A DNA stretch of 49,508 bases from Natrialba hulunbeirensis JCM 10989 (lineage in GTDB: Archaea; Halobacteriota; Halobacteria; Halobacteriales; Natrialbaceae), in assembly GCF_000337575.1 (NCBI RefSeq), contig NZ_AOIM01000041.1:358276-407783 (forward strand), read 5' to 3'. The translations under genes and the position numbers were made by a program. Shown piece by piece: positions 8,796 to 17,786 of this stretch (the first letter of the stretch is position 1; every line of letters begins with the position of its first letter). The notes beneath the pieces were generated by a model. That model saw nothing but the letters and a program-made list of their open reading frames with translations. It ran no database searches and was not told where the DNA came from.

Positions 8796-10121
8796 ATGGG
8801 ACTGAGAGACGACCTCGAACGATTCCGTGAGGTTGGCGAACAGCGCCGCGAGGATCTGGCCGACTTCATCCAGTACGGCGAACTCGGGAGCGGCCGACCC
8901 GACCAGATCAACATCCCGGTCAAAATCGTCTCCTTGCCCGAGTTCGAGTACGACCAGCGCGACCAGGGCGGCGTCGGCCAGGGCGAAGACGGCACGCCAC
9001 AGCCAGGCCAGCCGGTCGGCCAGCCACAACCCCAGCCGGGTGACGGCGACGAGGACGGCGAACCCGGCGAGGAAGGTGGCGAGCACGAGTACTACGAGAT
9101 GGATCCCGAGGAGTTCGCCGAAGAACTCGACGAGGAACTCGGGCTCGACCTCGAGCCGAAGGGGAAACGCGTCATCGAGGAAAAGGAAGGACCGTTCACC
9201 GACCTCACCCGAACCGGCCCGGACAGTACGCTCGACTTCGAGCGGATGTTCAAGGAGGGTCTCAAGCGTAAGCTCGCGATGGACTTCGACGAGGAGTTCC
9301 TCAAAGAACTCTGCAAGGTCGAGGGCATCACGCCACGAGACGTCTTCGAGTGGGCGCGAAACGAGAACATCCCCGTCTCGATGGCCTGGGTCGAGGAAGC
9401 CTACAGCGACGTTCCCGAGTCCGAACGGGGAACGTGGAGTTCAATTTCGGAGGTCGAGGCCAACGTCGAACGCGAGAGCGTCCAGCAGCAGATCCAGCGC
9501 GAGGGAATCAAACACGTCCCCTTCCGGCGCGAAGACGAACGGTACCGCTACCCCGAGATCATCGAGGAGAAAGAGAAGAACGTCGTCGTCGTCAACATCC
9601 GCGACGTCTCCGGCTCGATGCGCGAGAAGAAACGCGAACTCGTCGAGCGGACGTTCACCCCGCTGGACTGGTACCTCCAGGGCAAGTACGACAACGCCGA
9701 GTTCGTCTACATCGCCCACGACGCCGAGGCCTGGGCGGTCGAACGCGACGACTTCTTCGGCATCCGCTCCGGCGGCGGCACGAAGATCTCGAGTGCGTAC
9801 GAACTCGCCGCCGAACTGTTAGAGGAGTACCCCTGGAGCGACTGGAACCGCTACGTCTTCGCGGCGGGTGACTCCGAGAACTCCTCCAACGACACCGAAG
9901 AGCGCGTGATCCCGATGATGGAACAGATCCCCGCGAATCTCCACGCCTACGTGGAAACTCAGCCGAGCGGGAACGCGATCAACGCGACCCACGCCGAGGA
10001 ACTCGAGCGCCACTTCGGCACTGACGCCGACGACGTGGCAATCGCGTACGTCAACGACGCCGACGACGTGACCGACGCGATCTACGAGATCCTCAGCACG
10101 GAGAGTGAGTCAGATGAGTAA
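8796..10121 (+). CDS. YeaH/YhbH family protein (DUF444) with VWA-type MIDAS motif
   Basis: A 441-residue DUF444 protein. Residues about 55-100 are a disordered Gly/Gln/Pro/Glu linker. The core has [14 protein letters not shown], a metal-ion-dependent adhesion motif (D270, S272, S274), followed by a candidate metal-site Thr in [11 protein letters not shown] and a candidate Asp in [12 protein letters not shown]+ proteins of the MoxR group work with VWA proteins. By analogy this could be the adaptor or substrate receptor for the PrkA proteins (inference). It lies 28 bp after the second prkA gene and 26 bp before spoVR, consistent with one operon. E. coli has the same prkA-yeaH order. Confidence 0.9.
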   Translation: MGLRDDLERFREVGEQRREDLADFIQYGELGSGRPDQINIPVKIVSLPEFEYDQRDQGGVGQGEDGTPQPGQPVGQPQPQPGDGDEDGEPGEEGGEHEYYEMDPEEFAEELDEELGLDLEPKGKRVIEEKEGPFTDLTRTGPDSTLDFERMFKEGLKRKLAMDFDEEFLKELCKVEGITPRDVFEWARNENIPVSMAWVEEAYSDVPESERGTWSSISEVEANVERESVQQQIQREGIKHVPFRREDERYRYPEIIEEKEKNVVVVNIRDVSGSMREKKRELVERTFTPLDWYLQGKYDNAEFVYIAHDAEAWAVERDDFFGIRSGGGTKISSAYELAAELLEEYPWSDWNRYVFAAGDSENSSNDTEERVIPMMEQIPANLHAYVETQPSGNAINATHAEELERHFGTDADDVAIAYVNDADDVTDAIYEILSTESESDE

Positions 10122-10147
10122 CGACTCCGCGAACACCGGTGGTTCCC

Positions 10148-12187
10148 ATGAGTAAACGAAACACCAACGCCGACAGATTCCGCAAACAGGCGATCGCGAC
10201 CGAACTCGAGGAGCCGGTCACCGAAGCCCGCAACTTGGCGACAAAACTTGGCCTCGAGCCGTACCCGGTCAACTACTGGATCATCGACTACGACGAGATG
10301 AACGAGCTCATCGCCTACGGCGGGTTCCAGTCGCGGTACCCACACTGGCGGTGGGGGATGCAGTACGACCGCCAGCAAAAGCAGGGCCAGTACGGCGGCG
10401 GCAAGGCCTTCGAAATCGTCAACAACGACAACCCGGCTCACGCGTTCCTCCAGGAGTCGAACACGATCGCCGACCAGAAGGCCGTCATCACCCACGTCGA
10501 GGCCCACTCGGATTTCTTCGCGAAAAACGAGTGGTTCGGCCTCTTCACCAGCGGCCGAGCTGACGAAGAACAGGTCAACGCGGCGGCCATGCTCGAACGC
10601 CACGCCCGCGCGATCGACGAGTACATGTCCGATCCCGAAATCGACCGCGCCGAGGTCGAGAAGTGGATCGATCACTGTCTCAGTCTGGAAGACAACATCG
10701 ATCAGCACCAGGTATTCGAGCGTCGGCTCGACGTCGACGGCCCCGCAGTGACGGCCGATCTCGACGAGGACCTCGCCGAAAAACTCGACGAGCTCGAACT
10801 CTCCGACGAGATCAAGGGTGAGGTGTTCGACGAGGAGTGGCTCGAGCGCCTCGAAGGGGAGGACGGCGGTATCACGTTCCCCGAGGTGCCCCAGAAAGAC
10901 CTCCTCGCGTTCGTCCGCGAACACGGCAAGCAGTACGATCCCGATGCCGAGCGCGCCGTCGAAATGGAAGAGTGGCAACGGGACGTGCTCGACATGATGC
11001 GCGCCGAGGCGTACTACTTCGCCGCCCAGAAGATGACCAAGGTGATGAACGAGGGCTGGGCCGCCTACTGGGAGTCGACGATGATGACCGACGAGGGCTT
11101 CGCCGGCGCGGACGAGTTCATGAACTACGCCGACCACATGGCGAAGGTGCTCGCCTCCGGCGGACTCAACCCCTACAGCCTCGGCATGGAGCTGTGGGAG
11201 TACGTCGAGAACACGACGAACCGCCAGGAGGTCCTAGAGCACTTGCTCCGCGTCGAGGGCATCTCCTGGCGCAACCTCACCGATGTCGTCGACTTCGACG
11301 ACGTACGCGACCAGCTCGAGCCGCCCGCCGAACTCGACTCGATCACGTCGGAGACGATCGACGACCTCGCGACTGCGGACGTGCCCGACGAGTGGCTCGA
11401 CCACGAGGCACTCGAGTTGGCTCGCGAGGGCGAGATCGACGTCGACCGCTACCCCTGGAAGGTGCTCACCTACGAGGGACTCGCGCGTCGCCACTACTCG
11501 CTTGTCAAGCGCCAGAACCGCGGGTTCCTGCGTCGGGTCAACCAGAACGAACTCGAGCGAATCGGGCGGTATCTGTTCGACGACGCCCGCTACTCCTCGG
11601 TCGAGGAGGCACTCGCTGAGGTCAACTACACTGCGGGCTGGGATCGGCTCTTCGACGTGCGCGAGAGCCACAACGACGTGACGTTCTTAGACGAGTTCCT
11701 CACGCAGGAGTTCATCACGGAGAACAACTACTTCACCTACGAACACTCGAAGGCGACGGGCCAGTTCCACGTCGCCAGCGACGCCGCCGAGGACGTCAAG
11801 AAGAAGCTCCTGTTGCAGTTCACCAACTTCGGGAAGCCGACCATCGCGGTCTACGACGGCAACTACAACAACGCGAACGAACTGCTGCTGGGCCACCAGT
11901 ACAACGGCGTAATGCTCGATCTCGGGAAGGCGACGGAGACACTAAAGCGCATCTTCGAGCTCTGGGGGCGACCGGTGAACCTGCTGACGATCGTCAAGGA
12001 GGTCAACGAGCACGATATAGAGGTCGCAAAGCGGCGGAACCGCGAACCCGAGGCCGAAGAGCAGGGCAAGCTCATCCGCTACGACGGCGAGGAAGTGACG
12101 ACAGAAGACGTGCGCTGGGACACGGTCGAACACCTCTCGGCCGACGACGTGGATTACGACACGAAGCCGGAGGACTGGCTCGCCTGA
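10148..12187 (+). CDS. spoVR: SpoVR family protein
   Basis: About 679 residues, longer than bacterial SpoVR (roughly 470-510). The conserved N-terminal part is clear: NYWIIDYDEMNELIAYGGFQ, RYPHWRWGMQYDR, and later MRAEAYYFAAQKMTKVMNEGWAAYWES, FMNYADHMAKVLASGGLNPY and NPYSLGMELW. The added length is mostly an acidic insertion around residues 170-260. I chose ATG 10148 over the in-frame GTG at 10139 because CGGTGG, a Shine-Dalgarno-like stretch, sits 5 bp before it. SpoVR is needed for cortex formation in Bacillus; the E. coli homologue YcgB belongs to the stationary-phase regulon with prkA and yeaH. Its biochemical activity is unknown. Haloarchaea do not sporulate, so a stress role is more likely here. 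Confidence 0.92.
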   Translation: MSKRNTNADRFRKQAIATELEEPVTEARNLATKLGLEPYPVNYWIIDYDEMNELIAYGGFQSRYPHWRWGMQYDRQQKQGQYGGGKAFEIVNNDNPAHAFLQESNTIADQKAVITHVEAHSDFFAKNEWFGLFTSGRADEEQVNAAAMLERHARAIDEYMSDPEIDRAEVEKWIDHCLSLEDNIDQHQVFERRLDVDGPAVTADLDEDLAEKLDELELSDEIKGEVFDEEWLERLEGEDGGITFPEVPQKDLLAFVREHGKQYDPDAERAVEMEEWQRDVLDMMRAEAYYFAAQKMTKVMNEGWAAYWESTMMTDEGFAGADEFMNYADHMAKVLASGGLNPYSLGMELWEYVENTTNRQEVLEHLLRVEGISWRNLTDVVDFDDVRDQLEPPAELDSITSETIDDLATADVPDEWLDHEALELAREGEIDVDRYPWKVLTYEGLARRHYSLVKRQNRGFLRRVNQNELERIGRYLFDDARYSSVEEALAEVNYTAGWDRLFDVRESHNDVTFLDEFLTQEFITENNYFTYEHSKATGQFHVASDAAEDVKKKLLLQFTNFGKPTIAVYDGNYNNANELLLGHQYNGVMLDLGKATETLKRIFELWGRPVNLLTIVKEVNEHDIEVAKRRNREPEAEEQGKLIRYDGEEVTTEDVRWDTVEHLSADDVDYDTKPEDWLA

Positions 12188-12318
12188 ACTCGGTAGATGG
12201 ACCTTCCGCACACTCCACGCGTTGGCAGTAGTTACGATCAGGATTTCTTTGATCAGGTCTATTCCTGAAACTGAATCGGAATTCGGTCACTACACGTGCG
12301 TATCGAATACCCTCACTG
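12188..12318. other. Convergent spacer between spoVR and the next gene
   Basis: This 131-bp spacer separates two genes that face each other. It contains a short direct repeat, GATCAGG at about 12238 and 12254, flanking a T-rich stretch (TTTCTTT) that could help terminate the spoVR transcript. No gene is visible. Confidence 0.35.
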
Positions 12319-13587
12319 CTACGTCTGATCGGGGTCCCACTCACCCACTTCAACACCCAGTCCCGCCCGACGCAACCCGTCGGCGAGCGGATCACCGATA
12401 GCTGCCGCCGGGGTGAGGATACCGCCCTCGAGCGGCGAGTCGATTTCGTCGGAGACGAGACACATCGCCGCCTCGCCGAGCATCTTCGCGGTCGCGCCGT
12501 ATCCCGGATCCTGATCGGCGCTGATCCGACTCTCGACGACGAACGGCCCGTCGGTGGCGGTTCCACGACCGAGCACACGAATCGTAAAGTATCCGTCCTC
12601 GATCTCTGCTTTCGTCGGTCCCTCGCCCGGATCGGGGAACACGAAGCGACGGAGGGCTTCCCGCGTCGGACCGAAAGTCAGCGCCGCAGTCGCCACCCCG
12701 AGGCCGACCGTGACGGCGCTTGCACCCACCAGACCGACGGGACCCGATCCGACGGGGACGACCTCCGTACACTCGAACTCGCGACCCCACGGGTACTCGA
12801 GTAGGGCGTTGCTCCGTCGAATCACTCGCTCGTTCATGACCGCCATCGGCGACGGGGCAGTCCACTCCCCTCGCAGTGGATCTTTGCTCGGGAGGGTCTG
12901 TACGCCTGGATCGACGCCGTCACGTTCGCCTGGCGGTGCCAGCGAATATGGGTTTTGAAGGGTCTTGCGGGCGATCGGATCGGTGGACGTGGCCTGGAAC
13001 ACTTCGACGATGCTGGACATCGTTCCGCCGCTTACCCCGCCGCGACCGTCCTCGAGGTAGATCCGAACCAGATCACAGGGCGTTCCGAACTCGTCGATGG
13101 CGAACGACTGGACGAGCAACGTGGCGAGGTCGGCTGGGATCGAATCGAACCCGCAACTGTGGACGATACGAGCGCCTGCATCGACCGCATCGTCGTGGTA
13201 CCGGTCGATCATCTCCCGGATCCAGTTTACTTCCCCGGTGAGATCGCAGTAGTCCGTTCCGGCCGAGATACACGCCTCGACGAGCGGCGTGCCATACTTC
13301 GTGTACGGGCCGACAGTCGTACAGACGACGCGGGTATCCTCGGCGATGGTGCGCAGGCTCTCCGGCTCCGTTGCATCGCCGATGACGATCGGGAGTTCCT
13401 CCCATCCGGCGCGCTGCTCCACGAGTGCAGTTTCCAGTTCGCGAAGCCGCGTCTCGTCGCGACCACCGAGGGCGAGTGAGAGGTCGTCTGACCTGTACTG
13501 TTCAGTGAGGTACTCGGCGACGAGACGGCCAGCGACGCCGGTTGCACCCCAGACGACGAGATCGTATGTCCGGTCGGTGTTCGACAC
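12319..13587 (-). CDS. Saccharopine dehydrogenase-like NAD(P)-binding oxidoreductase
   Basis: A 422-residue protein with a Rossmann nucleotide-binding start, VVWGATGVAGRLVAEYL (residues about 11-27), then LALGGRD and DYCDLTGEVNWIREMIDRYH, features of the saccharopine-dehydrogenase-like family that includes trans-acting enoyl reductases. A hydrophobic stretch near residues 285-315 (VGASAVTVGLGVATAALTFG) fits the membrane-associated segment in this subfamily. Such enzymes reduce double bonds in lipid or polyketide intermediates; a role in isoprenoid lipid reduction is possible but unproven. It converges with spoVR. The ATG at 13587 places the glycine-rich loop at the expected distance. Confidence 0.85.
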   Translation of the reverse strand: MSNTDRTYDLVVWGATGVAGRLVAEYLTEQYRSDDLSLALGGRDETRLRELETALVEQRAGWEELPIVIGDATEPESLRTIAEDTRVVCTTVGPYTKYGTPLVEACISAGTDYCDLTGEVNWIREMIDRYHDDAVDAGARIVHSCGFDSIPADLATLLVQSFAIDEFGTPCDLVRIYLEDGRGGVSGGTMSSIVEVFQATSTDPIARKTLQNPYSLAPPGERDGVDPGVQTLPSKDPLRGEWTAPSPMAVMNERVIRRSNALLEYPWGREFECTEVVPVGSGPVGLVGASAVTVGLGVATAALTFGPTREALRRFVFPDPGEGPTKAEIEDGYFTIRVLGRGTATDGPFVVESRISADQDPGYGATAKMLGEAAMCLVSDEIDSPLEGGILTPAAAIGDPLADGLRRAGLGVEVGEWDPDQT

Positions 13588-13682
13588 GAATAGTAGTCGC
13601 TTCGTGGCCCATCGCCCTCAACCGTTCGGTGGTCACCACACTGGTGCATGTCACTCCGCAGCGTGTAGCCGTCAGTTATGGG

Positions 13683-13723
13683 AGCCACTGCACACCAGAT
13701 CGCACGACAACAGTGCGAGTCAG
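13683..13723. repeat. Decayed copy of the 83-bp inverted-repeat element
   Basis: AGCCACTG (13683-13690) is followed by CACACC and a GATCGCACGAC...GTGCGA hairpin core. This matches 15990-16039 with a 10-bp deletion and a few substitutions. The right arm is missing. It shows that the element exists in more than one copy here and that this one has been degrading. Confidence 0.6.
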
Positions 13724-13728
13724 AACGA

Positions 13729-13855
13729 GCGCGGTTCGGAGGGTGCGCGGTTCGGAGCGAGCGCGGTTCGGAGCGAACGAAGTGAGCGAGAACCGCGGAA
13801 AAGCGAACGGGGAACAGCGTGACCCGTGAGCGAACAAAGTGAGCGAGAACCGTAG
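13729..13855. repeat. GC-rich interspersed repeats of the gagcgaacgaagtgagcgag type
   Basis: A 25-bp unit occurs at 13771-13795 and again at 13828-13852 with a single mismatch. Before it, GCGCGGTTCGGAG occurs three times (about 13729, 13746 and 13760), and its GGTTC arm can pair with GAACC at the end of each 25-bp unit. Similar sequence is common in haloarchaeal spacers. All six frames are open here only because of composition. Confidence 0.6.
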
Positions 13856-14121
13856 ACGAGGTGCGGACAAGTCACCGCACAACGGCCAGTTGACACCCGA
13901 AACTGTCGCGGGCTGGGGACGTGCGGAACCTGTGCTGTTGCGGTGTCCGGAGAGGTGAGCGACCACGGACCCAGGGAACGACTTCGCCTGTCGATGCGCT
14001 CCGTACAAGATGCACGTGCTTAGTGTTCGATGGCGAATCGAGATGATAACGGCGCGAAGCGAATGGTGTCGTCGTGCTGAGTCCGTCGCGCTTCTCTCGA
14101 ACGAAGACGTTGTCCGCTCTG

Positions 14122-14949
14122 CTACCTACCCGCGGTGACGACGTACGATTCCATTGGTGAGGCTACTCCTTCGTCGTCGCTGTACGCGTGCAACGCATCC
14201 GTGACCCTGTGAATCAGTTCGTCTCGCACCGATCGGTCGAGGGCTGCGATCGATTCGGCGAGCGGTGAGCTAGCCACCTCGCGGCGAACGAACTCCGAGG
14301 GCGACGGATAGCGCACGGAACCGATCTCGATGGTAACCGAGACCTCGTCGAATCCCCCATCTTGAACGAGTGTCCGGAGATCTTCCCCGTCCCACGCTGG
14401 GAACGGAGAGCGCATCATCTCCCCAGCTTCGTCGCCGATGTACCGCTCTACGGCGTCGGCTAACACGACGTATGCAGGCTGGTAGTCGAGCGGTCGCCAG
14501 ACGCTCAGTGCCACGCGTCCATCCGGCGCAAGAACCCGATGCATCTCCCCGATTGCAGCGACAGGGTCGTCGAAGAACTGGAGCGCTTGTTGACAGCAGA
14601 CGACGTCGAACTCCTCGTCAGAGAACGGAAGCGCAGTCGCGTCGCCCTGCCGCCACTCGATCTGCGGGCGGACCTCGGTAGCGACTTCCTCCGCCACTGT
14701 GAGCATTCCGTCGTTGATATCAAGCCCTACAACGGATCCAGTCGTACCGACCCGAGATGTGGCACGGCGCGCCACGATGCCGGTCCCACAGGCAACGTCC
14801 AGGACTCGATCTCCCTCGCCTATCTCACCGGTCTCGATCAGTCGATCTGTCCATGACGCAAAAATCGCTGGCACGAGATACTGTTCGTAGGCCTCGGAAG
14901 CGCTCTGTTCGATCTGCCAGCCGGCCGATTGACGTGTCTGATCACTCAT
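14122..14949 (-). CDS. Class I SAM-dependent methyltransferase (Methyltransf_11 type)
   Basis: A 275-residue cytoplasmic methyltransferase. Motif I is VLDVACGTGIVARRA at residues about 48-62. The acidic residue for the ribose hydroxyls lies in VVGLDINDGML, and the later motifs are GDATALPFSDEEFDVVCCQQALQFF and LAPDGRVALSVW. This is the UbiE/small-molecule type of fold; the C-terminal part that would select the substrate is not diagnostic. A FilR1-type regulator gene is upstream on the same strand, with a 112-bp gap, and might control it. Confidence 0.88.
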   Translation of the reverse strand: MSDQTRQSAGWQIEQSASEAYEQYLVPAIFASWTDRLIETGEIGEGDRVLDVACGTGIVARRATSRVGTTGSVVGLDINDGMLTVAEEVATEVRPQIEWRQGDATALPFSDEEFDVVCCQQALQFFDDPVAAIGEMHRVLAPDGRVALSVWRPLDYQPAYVVLADAVERYIGDEAGEMMRSPFPAWDGEDLRTLVQDGGFDEVSVTIEIGSVRYPSPSEFVRREVASSPLAESIAALDRSVRDELIHRVTDALHAYSDDEGVASPMESYVVTAGR

Positions 14950-15061
14950 GGCCTCTCACCACGAATGCAGGTACGCCGCGAATGGATGTATAAATGTCTA
15001 GTGAAATCTTTCATGGCGTGAAAGCACCCCTCGCGAGGACGATCTGCGTTGGGGGCGTCGA

Positions 15062-15880
15062 TCATCGGGCCGATTCGGCCGAGAGGAGGTCAGTTGCGTC
15101 GGCGAGCGGTCGAGCTTCATCTCGGAACCGTTCGTAGTACGACTCCGCCCACGCACGCATCTCGTCGCTCTCAGTGTCGACAAGTGACTGTAACGCCCCC
15201 GTTTCCGTGTCGTAACAGCAGATGCTGACTCGGTCATCGAAGAGACAGATTCCACACTGGTCGTCGAGGGGCAGATCATCGTGTAACAAGATCGTGTAGT
15301 TGGCGCGCGTCGCCGTCTCCACGACTGTGTCTTCGTCCCACGAGAGGAGGTCTTCGAAAACGTCGGGTGGATAGATGTATTCACAGTGCAAGCCATCCAG
15401 GACATGGTCGAAGAACGGCTCCAGATTCCCCGATTTGAGCAGTGCCATGCCAAATCCGCGCATCGTTCCCGTCGCTGTTATGAGTTCCGTGAGACGTTCG
15501 ACCGGCTTGTAGGGGTACCCGGGCCCTGGCTGGGAGATCACCACGTCGGTGAACAACTCGATAGTAAACCCGTCGATCTCGTGTGGTAACCACGGCCAGA
15601 CCTCGCGAAGTCGCCGCTGATACGCTATCGCGTCCGAAAAGTCCTCGAGCCAACCGGCCACGAACTCACCCAGCTCAGTTAGCTGGTACGTTTTCCCATC
15701 TCGTTCGATCCAGTGGCGGTCTTGGAAGTCGGCGAGGACTCGGCCCATGGTCGGAGAAGACGCTCCTGTTGCGGTACGGAGCTCGTCCCGGTCACACGGA
15801 CCGCTGGTCAGTGCGTCGAGCACCCCGACACGATGGGGCGAACTAACGAGAAATTCGATGTCATCGAGCGTTGCACCCAT
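15062..15880 (-). CDS. FilR1-like winged-helix transcriptional regulator
   Basis: A 272-residue protein if started at MGATLDDIEFLVSSPHRV (15880). The frame extends 8 codons further, but these do not belong to the family. Residues about 5-70 form an ArsR-like winged helix (LDALTSGPCDRDELRTATGASSPTMGRVL). The middle part, from about residue 120, resembles the FilR1 middle domain found in methanogen and haloarchaeal regulators. This group is greatly expanded in haloarchaea and the ligands are generally unknown. It precedes the methyltransferase gene on the same strand, and an inverted-repeat element lies about 100 bp upstream of its start. Confidence 0.85.
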   Translation of the reverse strand: MGATLDDIEFLVSSPHRVGVLDALTSGPCDRDELRTATGASSPTMGRVLADFQDRHWIERDGKTYQLTELGEFVAGWLEDFSDAIAYQRRLREVWPWLPHEIDGFTIELFTDVVISQPGPGYPYKPVERLTELITATGTMRGFGMALLKSGNLEPFFDHVLDGLHCEYIYPPDVFEDLLSWDEDTVVETATRANYTILLHDDLPLDDQCGICLFDDRVSICCYDTETGALQSLVDTESDEMRAWAESYYERFRDEARPLADATDLLSAESAR

Positions 15881-15983
15881 AGGTAATGGCACGAGTTGCC
15901 ACACAATAATCGTATAGCCCGGCCTCTCGTTGCGCTACTACCCTGTACAACGCCAACCCGTTCCTGAGAGGTGAGCCAACACC

Positions 15984-16066
15984 TATAGTAGCCACTGCAA
16001 GTCAATGCACACCTGATCGCACGACTACTGTGCGATCAGTGTGTAAATAGTTGCAGTGTTACTATA
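15984..16066. repeat. 83-bp intergenic inverted-repeat (MITE-like) element
   Basis: The ends are TATAGTA (15984-15990) and TACTATA (16060-16066), exact inverted repeats. Inside them CACTGCAA pairs with TTGCAGTG, and the centre is a perfect 10-bp stem, CTGATCGCAC (16013-16022) with GTGCGATCAG (16030-16039), around a 7-nt loop. The whole unit folds into one long hairpin and codes for nothing. From memory such elements are scattered between genes in Natrialbaceae genomes. A decayed copy is at 13683-13723. Confidence 0.8.
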
Positions 16067-16246
16067 CCTTGAAAAGAATCTGCTGTATACATGCTCGATA
16101 TTCCGCAGGCGACGTTTGGCATAATTCGGAAAGACCGATAACCGCTTCAATAACTGTGTACCCTGCATTTACTGCGCTTCTCACCGCTCATTCTGGATAA
16201 AGAAAGCCAACTACCAATGACTGTCAAACTCTATTACCAACGACTG
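16067..16246. other. AT-richer spacer, nothing recognised
   Basis: Between the inverted-repeat element and the stop of the glycerophosphodiesterase gene. It is somewhat AT-richer than its surroundings and contains no gene, promoter or repeat that I can support. Confidence 0.4.
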
Positions 16247-16906
16247 TTATACGCGAATCGGCCGATCCGCCGAAATACAATCAACACCGCGAAGCCCGAG
16301 CAATAGCGCCGTCAATCGACGCTCGATCGACCACGCGTGGACCTCGAGATCCACCGTCTTCGCTCGCGGCACCAGCTGCGTCGTCAAACAGCGCCAGTAG
16401 TTCGCCCCGATCACGTCACAGTCGAGTTCGACCGCCGTCGTCACCGGCGTCTCGAGTCGCCGACTGACGAGCAACCCCGTCGGCTGGCTCGAATCCAACT
16501 CGCGGATCGTCCGCAATTCCGGCGCGAGAAACGACGTCGTCACCACGCGATTCTCGACGCCCTCGAGTGCATCGAGCACGTCCGCCGCAATTCCCAGTTC
16601 CTTCATCTCGAGGTTGATCTCAACGCCGGGCGGGACGGCCTCGAGCATCTCCTCGAGTGTCGGAATTTGCTCGCCGGACTCGAGTACGGTGTGTGTTTGA
16701 AGGTCGTCGAGGCTGCTCTCTGCGACGGTGGCGACGCCGCCGGTGACGCGCTCGATCGTCTCGTCGTGGATGACGACGAGTTCGCCCGAGCCACAGCGTC
16801 GGACGTCGAACTCGACGGCGTCCGCGTACGCCGCGGCAGATTGGACAGCGGCGATGGTGTTCTCGGGAGCCGTTGCGGCGAAGCCGCGGTGGGCGATCAG
16901 ACGCAT
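16247..16906 (-). CDS. ugpQ: Glycerophosphodiester phosphodiesterase family protein
   Basis: A 219-residue GDPD. The sequence starts MRLIAHRGFAATAPENT, giving catalytic His6 and Arg7, followed by metal ligands Glu32 and Asp34 in VEFDVRR and the second catalytic His47 in VIHDE. A further ligand is in INLEMKELG. There is no signal peptide, so it probably acts in the cytoplasm on glycerophosphodiesters released from lipids. The length is on the short side but typical of archaeal members. The ATG is fixed by the family N-terminus. Confidence 0.92.
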   Translation of the reverse strand: MRLIAHRGFAATAPENTIAAVQSAAAYADAVEFDVRRCGSGELVVIHDETIERVTGGVATVAESSLDDLQTHTVLESGEQIPTLEEMLEAVPPGVEINLEMKELGIAADVLDALEGVENRVVTTSFLAPELRTIRELDSSQPTGLLVSRRLETPVTTAVELDCDVIGANYWRCLTTQLVPRAKTVDLEVHAWSIERRLTALLLGLRGVDCISADRPIRV

Positions 16907-17175
16907 TCGCTCACTGTGATGAGGGCCAGGGGCTTGAGTGTCACGTCGAGTGCTGGTGAGGTGAGCACACCCGATCCGTAACCGTGGTGGCGCGACAAAT
17001 TGTACGAACGTGTGACTCCCACGGGAACAGAGCCATTTTTTCTGGAGCGAAACGGTCGACTTCCCAAACCGTTTAGCACCTATGTTTAAACGGATTCGTT
17101 GAGAATTCTCGTTCGAGTGTTACCAGTGATGTGTCGTCGACGAGTAGCAACGTCCTCGGAGAAACGGTGGCTGTG
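16907..17175. promoter_or_regulatory. Divergent promoter region (glycerophosphodiesterase / response regulator)
   Basis: This 269-bp spacer separates divergent genes. An AT-rich stretch at about 17081-17105 (ATGTTTAAACGG and nearby) is the best candidate promoter for the response regulator gene. No strong box is seen at the expected distance for the minus-strand gene. Confidence 0.35.
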
Positions 17176-17631
17176 ATGAGTGATCGACGAGCGGAACCGT
17201 TCGATATCCTGCTGGTCGAGGACGATCCGAACGACAGAGACCTCGCACGTGATGCCTTCGAGCAGCTCCCCGTCGACGTGACGTTTACTGTCCCCCCCGA
17301 CGGCGAGACTGCACTCGAGGAACTGTCCCAGCGACAGGCCGACGAGACCGCCGAGCTACCCGCGCTGGTGTTGCTCGACCTTGATCTGCCAAGCGTTGAC
17401 GGTCACGCGTTCCTCGAGGCAATACGGGATGATGCGTCGCTCGTTCGGCTACCGGTGATCGTCCTGGCGAGTTCGGAGACCGAAGAGGACGTACAGCGCA
17501 GCTACGAACTGGCCGCAAACGCCTATCTGACCAAGCCCGTAGAGGCGGATGCGTTTTACTCGCTTGCGGAGGCGGTCTCCGAGTTCTGGTTCGAACACGT
17601 GTTGTTGCCGCCGTCTTCCGGTTCGAAGTAG
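17176..17631 (+). CDS. Response regulator, stand-alone receiver (Rcp1-like)
   Basis: A 151-residue single-domain receiver. The acidic pocket is VEDDPND (Asp16/Asp17), the phosphoacceptor Asp68 is in LVLLDLDLPSVDG, and the conserved Lys is in AYLTKPVEADAF. The sequence DPNDRDLARDAFEQL is typical of Rcp1-like regulators that receive phosphate from phytochrome-type or orphan haloarchaeal histidine kinases and have no output domain. No kinase gene is nearby. ATG 17176 is preferred over the in-frame start 45 bp upstream because the receiver fold begins about 8 residues after it. Confidence 0.9.
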   Translation: MSDRRAEPFDILLVEDDPNDRDLARDAFEQLPVDVTFTVPPDGETALEELSQRQADETAELPALVLLDLDLPSVDGHAFLEAIRDDASLVRLPVIVLASSETEEDVQRSYELAANAYLTKPVEADAFYSLAEAVSEFWFEHVLLPPSSGSK

Positions 17632-17740
17632 CGATAGCGGGAGCGGGAGCGGAAGCGGAAGTAGGAACGGGAGTGAGAGTGAGAGAGCAGCAGGGCGCAA
17701 AGAGAGTAGGGGGAGGGAGCACCAGAAGAGAACCGAAACG
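17632..17740. repeat. Purine-rich simple-sequence tract
   Basis: After the receiver stop codon the plus strand is almost purely purine, built of hexamer-like units GGGAGC, GGAAGC and GTGAGA repeated irregularly. No gene or clear terminator stem is visible. The tract lies between two genes on the same strand. Confidence 0.6.
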
Positions 17741-17786
17741 AGAAGCAGCACATAGATTCATCCGGCCGCTCGTTGGAGACTGTGCT

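Larger units (their letters stand above)
13588..14121. other. Gene-free spacer with decayed repeat element and low-complexity repeats
   Basis: No gene is supported in these 534 bp. The spacer holds a decayed copy of the inverted-repeat element found intact at 15984-16066 (here 13683-13723), followed by GC-rich repeats at 13729-13855. The rest, 13856-14121, shows no coding signal or structure that I can support. Confidence 0.5.

Noticed and set aside
13676-14008. 110-codon minus-strand frame in the repeat spacer
   Set aside because: It is open because of the GC-rich repeats and translates to Arg/Ser/Phe-rich sequence without family resemblance.
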